Positions 29,901-36,530 of a stretch of 51,319 nucleotides of DNA are shown here, in pieces. The number at the start of each line of letters is the position of its first letter. The stretch's first letter is position 1. The translations under genes and the position numbers were made by a program. Origin of the DNA: a virus; IMG/VR virus record IMGVR_UViG_3300020198_000025, positions 1 to 51,319 of that record. The stretch is one strand, 5' to 3'. The notes beneath the pieces were generated by a model, which was not told the DNA's origin, ran no database searches, and worked only from the letters and a program-made list of their open reading frames with translations.

Positions 29901-30279
29901 TCAAACATTTTCTACTATTGCTCCAGTTGTCATTGATACTTTTTCAGCAAAAGATATCTTTACTGCCAAGTATTTAATTCAAGTTCATAATAAACTTATT
30001 GGACCAACAAACGTACAAAACCAAGAAACAAAATTTTTACACTCTACAGAACTAATGATTGTTCACGATGGTGTAGATGTTATGATTAGTGAGTATGGAA
30101 CGCTGCAAACAAAAAATCTTGGGCAGTTTACTGCAACTCTCAATAATAATATAATATCTGTTACTTATACTCCAACAGCTGTAAACGGCGTTCCTGCAGG
30201 CAATCCTGGGGGGTTCTGGAGTGGTGTTACTGATGTTATTTCAAACGCGATCAGATTGAGCAAAGATTACCTAACATAA
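23959..30279 (+). CDS. Large fibre-like virion protein with beta-helix, 2106 aa
   Basis: The protein starts MAVREVLKTYTFEQQRQEIN, a start I associate with cyanomyovirus structural proteins. Residues about 484-580 (VSKNGSDTVYDGSTPAKAFK, TIKVASGDYFEDNPIYLPKG) look like the start of a right-handed pectate-lyase-type beta-helix, continuing near 990-1100. An NHGL-type unit (TAHGLSTGDFVEIDG) is at about 1703. Near 1875-1970 a cupredoxin-like segment keeps HPMFITTVPG but lacks the usual Cys-His-Met ligands after LYYQ. The final part, from about 1990 (VVIDTFSAKDIFTAKYLIQV), resembles a C-terminal domain found on cyanophage fibres. It is probably a baseplate-attached adhesin or fibre. The start overlaps the 71-aa gene. 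Confidence 0.85.
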   Translation: MAVREVLKTYTFEQQRQEINSLSNDVGDAGSLSTTSKVITQAINDVVSGAQQLVNATLTGDLTIQGGDIYLDNAATDIKIKDNVLNALLIKEGSNPYISVDTTDTTELITLHKNTLVGGNLTVNGDITFRAGQGSAGQITLGDSNTDNIVFGADVNSSIIPNTNNTYNLGSLSQIWSSIFLTTISGGTNADIIVDPNGTADFIFKGGVGQQFIINDGTVEKFRIDSETGSVFFSGPINVPGGIALQDNTANAFTITEGTNPYFTIDTVNNAEKVTVHKNLDVLGDLYVAGTTTTINSATVTVDDKNIELGSVATPTDITADGGGITLKAAQDKTIKWLQSTNSWEFNVPTRIEDGLKISKNAITNTNSTASDITVTPGLDRVVILDTRAGLVMPKGTTTERPLTPIATEGLVRFNTTTNEIETFVGNEFTSVTKQFKYGITAPAPTLGNNGDFYFDKVKQEFYGPKEGSSWPAPICIKEDKSDNVIYVSKNGSDTVYDGSTPAKAFKTIKRAAVAARATTGNTTIKVASGDYFEDNPIYLPKGTTLIGDNLRETLIRPINDGVDMFWVTSGCYIAQLVMRDNYGDVTNSADSTRGIGTLNAGVNPFISATTNTFNLFPGHNLKEVEDIFGDGANILQYKRTDLVNYAFNQLVAGYPTLVIPPTNFTGNVTNGNAIITGVTNIGILQVGEVITGAGIPPGTTIVSVNTTTSEITISAPVTVPGGGSVNIPLSVPGAGKCKRDLGVILDAVIHDIRSGGNVKSIQAGESYRDANGNLQHIVTEFVQTKYAIDQLRLAARLAVMDASIIIEPGFLSQYPAVLVGDCTNVRTAVDTLFGIVVSILDGADSPVYNPGPGYLLIDQEWMKVDDITNNVVTVSTNGRGVSNPITNKASVAAPHPNGAVVTQGGRIFRYAVSYPDQNGIKAAGRITLQSSTSIVQGTNTKFTSQTFAGGSIRVGNTSYTILSVQSDTQLTLSTVPSSSVSLTIYKFIPPKERIFLSPYVQNCSVISVLGETEYNPTTKAYDSLKTRGGGLLIDGANLLSDTPLKSMVADAFTQVVFNSIGFHMKNDAYSQLVSVFQVFEDVGVLCESGGYASVTNSATNFGNEGVKAIGFSPAALPFYANGRVAGIVNITKTSFATTSSGILGTTFSSILSGAKTRVTVKVSANDISKFERGQLITIANHTAVPNINGTNIEIETVRFSENFFTFILNTPFLSSYAPPYAGGTSGSVTVTSGSTFTKVTAINFEKAPLANQIVKIDQLPALPDGEYIVDEVFVFSPPNLTNTCEFSLVQKVPNADIAFVPNNAACELRNPSSVNSSGHTFEYVGSGVNYMSLPTNGGRAVTTKQAVEINSGKCYVSATDQDGNFTVGPNFNVDLRTGKATFTGAVAIGILDSLQLKGSPGTPIFAFSTNTDLGGSAGRSDTVLPTQKAVRDFIVDKVGNFFDLDVGTNSQPGVVVQLDGTGKINRDQIPPQEPFNVYVVDTDAERLVAAIPTLSKTVTAHTIGSNVLTLNNLVGVAVGYAVTGTNVPANGLVDAKVASINTANNTITLDVPGANFTSQITGTVIVKNATPLKVGDFVVQTNTTNPPSRSYILSSLPATVNTAWQVISSEQVDASQIVSGIVSPARLGTRISNENTFLSGLSKYVPLPKGVRAVTNSISGQPIISLGGDGPTTVKRTGTNIAISSAFYTSGGTPIFTFNTVTAHGLSTGDFVEIDGVSPGSYNGYYQVTVVNTTRVTVSAAVNPGVYSSGGFITKGEPYKTGFLDLDVAIAKFSAGQSAGSSEYGVASFDYNTFEMLSSTGFSVTLRDKGVSLAKIQNIGPRSILGNTFYTTQNVAEVPLRGFAAEIFEYETIPNVSGVWEINELVTARNLGPRPQLQMVTGQSIKFIMKALNAGHPMFITTVPGQTGTLANPPASVYNIGVTKFASSVQSNGSGIDLGEIVVTVTQDSPSVLYYQDGSDASNYGVINITNFRGTTVNVSQTFSTIAPVVIDTFSAKDIFTAKYLIQVHNKLIGPTNVQNQETKFLHSTELMIVHDGVDVMISEYGTLQTKNLGQFTATLNNNIISVTYTPTAVNGVPAGNPGGFWSGVTDVISNAIRLSKDYLT

Positions 30280-30282
30280 ATA
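30275..30282 (+). promoter_or_regulatory. Possible late promoter (CATAAATA)
   Basis: CATAAATA overlaps the stop of the 2106-aa gene and ends 27 bases before the coiled-coil gene. It differs by one base from TATAAATA and is the same variant seen on the opposite strand at 35843-35850. Confidence 0.4.
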
Positions 30283-30309
30283 AAGCATGTTATAATTCTT
30301 TGATCATAT

Positions 30310-30495
30310 ATGAACACCGAAACTTTACGAACTAATTTTAATAATCAATTGAAAGAAACTGAAGGTCAGCTAGCTAAACTAAAAGGCGAGTTAGAAAAAC
30401 TGGAAGAATACAAACTAAAGTTACAAGGTGGTCTTGAGACTTTAGAACTACTGTCTGCTCAAGAAAGCGAGGAAGAAACGCCTACAGCAGAATAA
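30310..30495 (+). CDS. Small coiled-coil protein, 61 aa
   Basis: Nearly the whole chain is heptad-like helix (FNNQLKETEGQLAKLKGELE, KLEEYKLKLQGGLETLELL) with an acidic, Pro/Thr-containing end. It is the last rightward gene of the baseplate block and lies directly before the bidirectional terminator. Small coiled coils of this kind occur in T4-like cyanophage structural regions and may act as fibre chaperones or trimerisation partners. No function is assigned from sequence. No good Shine-Dalgarno is visible before ATG 30310. Confidence 0.75.
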   Translation: MNTETLRTNFNNQLKETEGQLAKLKGELEKLEEYKLKLQGGLETLELLSAQESEEETPTAE

Positions 30496-30525
30496 AAAAA
30501 TAGACCCCTTACGGGGTCTTTTTTT
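30494..30525. terminator. Bidirectional intrinsic terminator between converging genes
   Basis: AGACCCC (30502-30508) pairs with GGGGTCT (30513-30519) around TTAC. On the plus strand a T-run follows (30519-30525). On the minus strand the A-run at 30494-30500 provides the T-run. It ends the rightward baseplate block and the leftward adhesin cassette, and the minus-strand stop codon abuts it. Confidence 0.9.
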
Positions 30526-30802
30526 ATCGGTTGAAATAACCTCTTGGGAATAGTTGTCCAAATCGTGGTCTGCGTCCAATAAGAAGTCCTGGAACGGCAG
30601 ATGCCTTTAGTCCTGTCACAGGAGAATCTAAATTTGCAATAGTAAAATTTTTAGAAATTGCTACATTACTAATAGTTCTTATTATTGAAGAAAATATTGG
30701 ATCAATAAATCCAGTTGCAGTAGTTTGTTTAAATTGTATTGAACTATTTACAGCAGTTGCTGCAGTTGTTGGTTGTAATCCAGATAGAGCAATGTCTGCC
30801 AT
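30524..30802 (-). CDS. Hypothetical structural protein, 92 aa
   Basis: This is the last gene of the opposite-strand cassette. It begins MADIALSGLQPTTAATAVNS and ends in a basic, aromatic tail (RRPRFGQLFPRGYFNR). The middle is beta-like and low in charge. The ATG overlaps the stop of the 768-aa gene by one base (TAATG on the minus strand), so the two are probably co-translated. GAGGA lies a little upstream of the start. Its own stop lies against the bidirectional terminator. It may be a small decoration or assembly partner of the adhesin upstream; no family is recognised. Confidence 0.72.
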   Translation of the reverse strand: MADIALSGLQPTTAATAVNSSIQFKQTTATGFIDPIFSSIIRTISNVAISKNFTIANLDSPVTGLKASAVPGLLIGRRPRFGQLFPRGYFNR

Positions 30803-33108
30803 TAGGTTGTCCTCGCTGCAAAGACCATACCAATAGAATTATTTCCAGTTACATTATCTAAACCATTTTGAGCTGTTTGATATCCAGAAATAATAATTTC
30901 ATAAATTTCAGAAGCACTTACTGTAATTGTATCTCCAGGTCTAAACTCTGTTAATCCAGGAGCAGTTGCAACTTGCAGCATAATATAATCATCTGGTAAA
31001 TAATATGGGCAAGGCAGCAGGTGATTTGAAATTGGAATACCTTTCATTGGTTTGTAGTAGTTTGCTGAAGATGATACGTATTTGTTTCTATCAGCAAAAT
31101 TTAATTGTACGTAAGCATCTAAATGGCCATCATATGTTGAATTTCTATAATAAGTAACAGTATCAGTCTGTGAATTGTTTGTATCAATATTGCATGAATA
31201 AGTAGAGGTGGGGTAAACTATATTATTAGTGTTACGAACATATCCATAATTAGCTTCTCTGGCTAATGTACGAGTGTCAACTACTTCACGTTGTAAGGAG
31301 TTGCCCCACCAAGCATTCCACCCAGGACAGAAGTAACTTGTGCTAACGTGACGACCAGTGCCCTCATATGTTGTTATTCCTCCATTCCAAACATGATTTA
31401 AATCCCAAACATTAGATCCAAAATTACTTCCTTTATGAATTGAAAATGTACCAAATGGAATTATTTCGTTATTAATTGTTTGTGTAAATTGTATTACAGC
31501 AAAATTTGTATCTTGAGGAGACTGTGCTTTATATAATCTTATAGAAAGTGGATATGCAGTTGGAGTAGAAGAAGAAGCAATATTTATATGTGAAAAATTG
31601 TTATCGTCTGTAGTAAGATAATTGTAGCTTTCTTGATAATCCAGTCCTCTATCACCACCATAAGAACCATAATCCTGATATGCGTTAAAAGCACTTGTGT
31701 TTATTCCTCTCACATTCAAAGCACGCCACATTGGTCCAGAACTAATATACATTCTATAATTATTAGAATGTAATGAAAAACCATAATAAGTGGTTCCAAA
31801 AGTTTTGGTTGCGTCGTTTACATTCTTCAGCACAGCAAAATGACCATGTAAACTTTTTTGATACATAGTGGTGCCCGCACCATAATTAGTAATAATAAGA
31901 GTACAAACCCCAGTAGCTGCATTTTGCTGTGCTGTTGTTAAACTATTAACTCCAACTAAAATATCATTAGTTCCATCAACACCACCAATAGCAGATCCTG
32001 GAATGGTGAAACTTTCATCTGTTCCCCATCCAGATCCTTTGCTGTATACTTGTATCCCAGCAACTTTATTGCGGTAGGAGCTTCCAAATTGAGATGGAAA
32101 ACGGAAAACCTTAATTTTTAATGAAGATTTACTGCCAGAAGCTGGAACAGTATATTTCCAATACGGTATAAAGTCTGAGGAATTGGAGTTTTTAATACTT
32201 GGTATAACGTTAATTACGCCTTTCATTGCAGCATTTGCTGAATTGCCATATCCATACGAAAATATTCCTGGGTTTCCAGTTCCTAAGATTTCCTCAGGGG
32301 ACATATTTTCAGATTCTGTTTGAGGCCATCCTCTCACCTGCCAAGTTACATCTGTAGTTCCTTGACCAGTTGGAAATGTTTTGTAAGTATAAGGAGCAAA
32401 GTTTGCTGTACTTAATACTCGATTTGCTGCGTATCCAGTAGAAGGACTATCAATTAAAAAGAAATTTCCGCCACTGCCAGTATCATTTACTTCAAACTTT
32501 AAAGTATCTCCTATCTCAACATCAATTTGATAATTGTTATATAAAACATTAAAAGCTCTTCTTAATGGAGTTGTATTCCAATTACCAGAAACTGCAGTGA
32601 GATTTATTGCAATTCCGTTAGTGGCATCATCTAAAGTAGCTGCTAATTTAATAGTATTACCGTCAACTTTAATAACATAATAGGTAGTATTATTGACTAA
32701 TGGTGTAATAGTTACACCAGTAGAACTACTTGGGTTCCACACTACTGGATTTCCAGTTACTAAAGTGTGTTGTGTTAATGTAAGAGTATCGTTGGCAATA
32801 CTATAATTACTTAAATACCATTGTTCTAATAAATTATACGATGAAGTTCCGTTGTTAGTTACATAAAAATATCTCTCGATTGCACTACTTTCATTAGGGG
32901 CGGGACCACCACAATATCTCCAGTTTCCATCTGTCACATCAATTGAAAAATTTCCTGGTGCTTGAAACACTACTGGAGAACCAGAAACAGCAGTTCCGCC
33001 ATTAAATCCAAGTTGACCAAACGCAATTTCTAATGCATCCAATACATGTTGACGTGTCCATCCAGTGTTTCCGTTATTAACATTAATAACTGATTTAAAA
33101 ACTGCCAT
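30802..33108 (-). CDS. Virion/adhesin protein, 768 aa
   Basis: The start (MAVFKSVINVNNGNTGWTRQ, then HVLDALEIAFGQLGFNGG) looks like a compact N-terminal attachment domain. Near residues 110-185 there is an NHGL-type unit (TQHTLVTGNPVVW, then YYVIKVDGNTIKLA), as in the 2634-aa giant. The long middle is rich in Tyr, Asn, Ser and Trp (for example NYRMYISSGPMWRALN), as in exposed receptor-binding beta domains. The C-terminus is compact (IYEIIISGYQTAQNGLDN, SIGMVFAART). GGAG lies 9 bases before the ATG. The gene starts 3 bases after the 900-aa gene and overlaps the 92-aa gene. A fibre or baseplate adhesin is the likely role. Confidence 0.78.
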   Translation of the reverse strand: MAVFKSVINVNNGNTGWTRQHVLDALEIAFGQLGFNGGTAVSGSPVVFQAPGNFSIDVTDGNWRYCGGPAPNESSAIERYFYVTNNGTSSYNLLEQWYLSNYSIANDTLTLTQHTLVTGNPVVWNPSSSTGVTITPLVNNTTYYVIKVDGNTIKLAATLDDATNGIAINLTAVSGNWNTTPLRRAFNVLYNNYQIDVEIGDTLKFEVNDTGSGGNFFLIDSPSTGYAANRVLSTANFAPYTYKTFPTGQGTTDVTWQVRGWPQTESENMSPEEILGTGNPGIFSYGYGNSANAAMKGVINVIPSIKNSNSSDFIPYWKYTVPASGSKSSLKIKVFRFPSQFGSSYRNKVAGIQVYSKGSGWGTDESFTIPGSAIGGVDGTNDILVGVNSLTTAQQNAATGVCTLIITNYGAGTTMYQKSLHGHFAVLKNVNDATKTFGTTYYGFSLHSNNYRMYISSGPMWRALNVRGINTSAFNAYQDYGSYGGDRGLDYQESYNYLTTDDNNFSHINIASSSTPTAYPLSIRLYKAQSPQDTNFAVIQFTQTINNEIIPFGTFSIHKGSNFGSNVWDLNHVWNGGITTYEGTGRHVSTSYFCPGWNAWWGNSLQREVVDTRTLAREANYGYVRNTNNIVYPTSTYSCNIDTNNSQTDTVTYYRNSTYDGHLDAYVQLNFADRNKYVSSSANYYKPMKGIPISNHLLPCPYYLPDDYIMLQVATAPGLTEFRPGDTITVSASEIYEIIISGYQTAQNGLDNVTGNNSIGMVFAARTT

Positions 33109-33111
33109 TTT

Positions 33112-35814
33112 TTATTCTCCGATCTTTAATGCTGTTAGAGTAACTGTAATTGCTGTGGAAGAAGTACTTCTGTTTGTAACAGAAAGATAAATTGTAGTTG
33201 TTCTTGGGTTGTCATTATTAAAACCTAAGATTCCAGGACTGATTAATACTGTATTTGTAACACCATCAGTTCTGATTTCACTAATTACACCGCTGCCAGC
33301 AACAGGGTCTTGACCTTCACTTCTTGTAGTATCAGCATCTCTTGATGCATCATCTGTATAAACACGAACCCATGCTTCTGCAGTGGTGGTAATCTTAAAT
33401 AACGAATAGGCTTTGTATCCTGTAATATTTAGTTCTGCCGTTGCGTCAGGAGCGAGAGAAGCAGTAGTTCCTGACAAATCTTGAATTGAAGGAACGCTCG
33501 ATGCTACAGAAGCACTCACAACTCCGTTGCCATCTATTGTCAATCCAGATCCAATTTTGATACCACCAAGAACACTTGCGGTTGCCGTTGGTAATGTATA
33601 AGATCCAGGATTTGCATTAAGAACTCCTGTTACTGGATCAATTGTTAAATTAGATCCAATCTTGACTCCACCAAGAACGGTAGTTGTTGCTATTGGTAGC
33701 GTAAATGCCGCAGGAATGGTTGGTTTGTTTTGAATGAAATCAAGTGATGCACTGTTGGTTTGATTCCAATTTGCTTGAACGGGAGCAACACTACCAATTG
33801 TAATTCTTTTGTTTCCACTATCCCAGTTGACAGTGGTTCCTGCGCTGCCTGCAATTTCAATACTATCAGTTAATCCTGTACTGGGAATTAAATTAATGAA
33901 TGCATTATTGCTAGTTGTATTGGTTCCTTGTAAATCATAAGTAATTACATTACCACCTCCGCCTCCACCTCCGCCAGTAACAACCGTATTGATTACTTTA
34001 TTTACACTATCATAAGTATAACTAATACCAACTTTACTACCATTAATAAGTGCTAACGCAGCTGCATTTTTTGCAAAATCGTCTGTATATTGAGTTACTG
34101 TTGTTGCAGGTGCTCTAAATGTAATTGTAGTTGCGTTAGTTCTTTCAACTTGCAGTCCATCAGCACCAGCAAAAGTAATATCAGTGTTACTGGTAGCAAC
34201 TCCAATTTCTTGCAATCTTAATTTTACTTGATTACCAGTTGCGGTTTCTGTACTAAAGTTATAAACTCTACCTGTCAAGGTTAGTTCATTACTGAGTTTG
34301 GATATTGTAATACCAGAAGTTGCTCTAATTGTAATATCACTTGTAGCACCACCAGAAGCAGATAATCTAAGAATTTTTCTTTCTGCGTTTTGTGCAGTAG
34401 TTCCTGAAGTATAATCTTCAACTGATGTTGAATAAGTTTGTTGAAAATTACCAATTAAGGTTTGGAAGTCTGACGTTGTGGAACTTGTGGTAGTAACAAT
34501 TCTTTGATTGGTCCAATTACTGTTATGTGCATAATATAAAGCACCACCAGATTCTGTATAAGCTACTGCTCCAGCATTAGCAGAAGCAGAAGGAAGTTCT
34601 GCTAATGTGGCATAGTAAAATGGTATTAAGTTTTTTACTTTTGGTGCAGTAATAGATCCATCATCACCAATAATTACCAATGAGTTTTGAACTTCAAGAC
34701 CAGTAGTTCCATTGAATCTTGCAAGTGCTTTATCAGTTGATGTAATTGGACCGATCATGGTCCCGCTACCAGCACCAACTCCAGATGAACCAGCTGCTGC
34801 AGGTGCCCATTGTGTACCATTCCAACGAAGGACATTACCTGTTACTGGAACAGAACTTGAAACATTGCTAAGATTTTGAAGCAGAGTTGGGATTGTTGGT
34901 TTTCCTGTAAGATCTGCATATGCTCCACTAAACAAAGTGGGTTTGTTTAAAATAGAAGAAATACCAACTGTAGAATTCCAATCAGATTGAACTTGTGCTG
35001 CAGGAATTGTAGGTTTATTTAATAAGTTATTATAGTTATTGTAATCTGTGGGAACGGGTATATTAAAATAAGTAGTGCCATCATTTGTAAATTCCCAACG
35101 GTCGCTTGTTTCATTCCAACGTAATTCGGTATCAAGTAATGTTCCCCTATTAACTATTACATTAGCATTTGATGTTGGTTGACCGACTACATTATCATTC
35201 AATACAATTTGACTGTTTTGAATATTCAGAGTTGATAAATTGTTTGTGGTAATAGTTCCAGCAACACTTAAATTTCCAGTGATAGTTGCATTAGTAAAAG
35301 TGGGTGAACTATTTTCAGATACAAAACTAACTGTTGACCATGTAGCGCCTGTTCCTGTACTGGTAAGATATTGACCAGAATTTCCAAGGGATCCATTGAT
35401 AAATAACGCACTTGTAGTTAATCCGTTTGGAAATGTTGGAGATCCAGTACCAGCAAGATTTGTTATATTATTTGTTTGGATCGAACCAGATGTAATACTA
35501 GTATTAACAACTAATGAAGAAAAAGTTTCTGCTGCATTTCTCAGCGTATAATTAGTTAGAAGTGGTGGTGTATAAGTGATAACACCAGAAGTACTGTCAT
35601 ATACTAATGATCCAGAGCCAGATGCGCCCTGTGTTGCGATGCTTATACTTGGTGGAGAGGAACCGCTACCCCCGCCGCCGCCTGTTGCAGTAGCATTAAC
35701 TCGACCATTTATAGAATCATAAGCAAAACTAATGCCACTATGAAATCCATTTACTAAAAGGTTTGCAGCGATTTTTTCAACGGTTGACCAAGGAAATTGG
35801 TTTGGTGATGGCAT
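33112..35814 (-). CDS. Tail-fibre-type protein with glycine-rich loops, 900 aa
   Basis: This is the first gene of the leftward cassette. A module of the form LxxGxxxGISfxYDSxNxxxNxxxTGGGGG occurs twice, at the N-terminus (about 19-49) and near 585-620, each ending in a poly-Gly run. NKPTIP-type fibre repeats occur several times (LLNKPTIPAA, ILNKPTLFSG, IQNKPTIPAA), as do tandem LGG(V/I)KIGSxLTID units near 715-765. The last ~125 residues (LAPDATAELNITGYKAYSLF, AWVRVYTDDASRDADTTRSE) resemble a C-terminal domain of cyanophage fibres. These features fit a trimeric adhesin for host recognition. A late-type CATAAATA lies about 30 bases upstream on the minus strand. Confidence 0.83.
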   Translation of the reverse strand: MPSPNQFPWSTVEKIAANLLVNGFHSGISFAYDSINGRVNATATGGGGGSGSSPPSISIATQGASGSGSLVYDSTSGVITYTPPLLTNYTLRNAAETFSSLVVNTSITSGSIQTNNITNLAGTGSPTFPNGLTTSALFINGSLGNSGQYLTSTGTGATWSTVSFVSENSSPTFTNATITGNLSVAGTITTNNLSTLNIQNSQIVLNDNVVGQPTSNANVIVNRGTLLDTELRWNETSDRWEFTNDGTTYFNIPVPTDYNNYNNLLNKPTIPAAQVQSDWNSTVGISSILNKPTLFSGAYADLTGKPTIPTLLQNLSNVSSSVPVTGNVLRWNGTQWAPAAAGSSGVGAGSGTMIGPITSTDKALARFNGTTGLEVQNSLVIIGDDGSITAPKVKNLIPFYYATLAELPSASANAGAVAYTESGGALYYAHNSNWTNQRIVTTTSSTTSDFQTLIGNFQQTYSTSVEDYTSGTTAQNAERKILRLSASGGATSDITIRATSGITISKLSNELTLTGRVYNFSTETATGNQVKLRLQEIGVATSNTDITFAGADGLQVERTNATTITFRAPATTVTQYTDDFAKNAAALALINGSKVGISYTYDSVNKVINTVVTGGGGGGGGNVITYDLQGTNTTSNNAFINLIPSTGLTDSIEIAGSAGTTVNWDSGNKRITIGSVAPVQANWNQTNSASLDFIQNKPTIPAAFTLPIATTTVLGGVKIGSNLTIDPVTGVLNANPGSYTLPTATASVLGGIKIGSGLTIDGNGVVSASVASSVPSIQDLSGTTASLAPDATAELNITGYKAYSLFKITTTAEAWVRVYTDDASRDADTTRSEGQDPVAGSGVISEIRTDGVTNTVLISPGILGFNNDNPRTTTIYLSVTNRSTSSTAITVTLTALKIGE

Positions 35815-35842
35815 TATATTTTCCGATATTTTTCCTAATAGA

Positions 35843-35850
35843 TATTTATG
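35843..35850 (-). promoter_or_regulatory. Late promoter for the leftward adhesin cassette (CATAAATA)
   Basis: On the minus strand the sequence reads CATAAATA, one base from TATAAATA, about 29 bases before the start of the 900-aa gene. No other promoter-like element serves the cassette. It lies 19 bases from the divergent plus-strand late promoter. Confidence 0.55.
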
Positions 35851-35868
35851 TTTTCGGATTTTTTTTCT

Positions 35869-35876
35869 TATAAATA
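35869..35876 (+). promoter_or_regulatory. Late promoter for the rightward adhesin genes (TATAAATA)
   Basis: An exact TATAAATA lies 39 bases before ATG 35916 and 19 bases from the divergent minus-strand element. It is framed by an imperfect inverted repeat (GATTTTTTTTCT 35857-35868 and AGAAAAATC 35882-35890). Confidence 0.75.
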
Positions 35877-35895
35877 ATCATAGAAAAATCTAGCG

Positions 35896-35915
35896 GAAGG
35901 GGAGAGTGAACCTTC
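35896..35915 (+). promoter_or_regulatory. Ribosome-binding-site hairpin before the 89-aa fibre-anchor gene
   Basis: GAAGG (35896-35900) pairs with CCTTC (35911-35915) around the loop GGAGAGTGAA, which contains the Shine-Dalgarno GGAG. The 3' arm ends at the base before ATG 35916. Confidence 0.45.
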
Positions 35916-36185
35916 ATGGCAACGAATGCTAAGGCGTTCGTCGTTAAAAACGGCGTCGTCGTACAAAACCAAAATAAATTAGAGTTACAAGAATTATCCA
36001 TCAATGGAGAAAATTCGGTAGCACTTAGAGCGCCATCAAACCTTTCCGCTAGCTATACATTGACACTACCATCAGATGATGGTATAGATAGACAGGTGTT
36101 ACAAACGAATGGGTCTGGAGATCTTTCGTGGGTAACACCTGTTTTTGTTGAAGATGTTTTGGCATTATCAATTGCATTAGGATAA
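35916..36185 (+). CDS. Short fibre-anchor protein, 89 aa
   Basis: The start MATNAKAFVVKNGVVVQNQN resembles the N-terminal attachment domain of long cyanophage tail fibres. Here the chain continues only through a single LTLPSDDGIDRQVLQTNGSG segment followed by LSWV, a motif common in phage fibre shafts, and then ends. It may be a short fibre, an adaptor, or the remnant of a longer fibre that lost its shaft. The Shine-Dalgarno lies in a hairpin loop flush with the ATG. One base separates the stop from the next ATG. Confidence 0.75.
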   Translation: MATNAKAFVVKNGVVVQNQNKLELQELSINGENSVALRAPSNLSASYTLTLPSDDGIDRQVLQTNGSGDLSWVTPVFVEDVLALSIALG

Positions 36186-36186
36186 G

Positions 36187-36519
36187 ATGGCAACTAATAG
36201 TTTTAAGTCGAAAGTAAGTGCAGCTGTAGGAACAAATTTTACTTCTGTTTATACAGTTCCAGTAAACACATCATCAATTATTATTGGTATGAACCTTGCT
36301 TGTGTAGCAACTTCATCTGTTGTTGCCGATGTTGTTATCGATAAAGCAGTTGGTGCAGATGCTAACTTAATTAAAAATATTCCTATTCCAACAGGATCTT
36401 CTTTTGAAGTATTATCTGGTCAAAAAATTGTGTTGGAAGTTGGAGACATCGTAAAAGTGAGATGTGATACTGCTGGTGGCATGGATGTATTATTAAGCTT
36501 TTTAGAAATCACTAGTTAA
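36187..36519 (+). CDS. Small virion-type beta protein, 110 aa
   Basis: The product begins MATNSFKSKVSAAVGTNFTS and reads as one beta sandwich: VYTVPVNTSSIIIGMNLAC, VVADVVIDKAVG, then IPIPTGSSFEVLSGQKIVLE and GDIVKVRCD. Proteins of this form are known in cyanophage structural regions, where they may decorate fibres or the capsid, but I cannot name a family. It is nested between the fibre-anchor gene (1-base gap) and the repeat-rich fibre (11-base gap), which suggests it belongs to the same adhesin complex. Confidence 0.72.
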   Translation: MATNSFKSKVSAAVGTNFTSVYTVPVNTSSIIIGMNLACVATSSVVADVVIDKAVGADANLIKNIPIPTGSSFEVLSGQKIVLEVGDIVKVRCDTAGGMDVLLSFLEITS

Positions 36520-36530
36520 TACGGAGTAAC

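Noticed and set aside
30490-35915. Invertible DNA segment (phase variation of the opposite-strand cassette)
   Set aside because: I compared the two junctions and found only a shared CCGATA-like 6-mer, no convincing long inverted repeat and no recombinase gene in the window.
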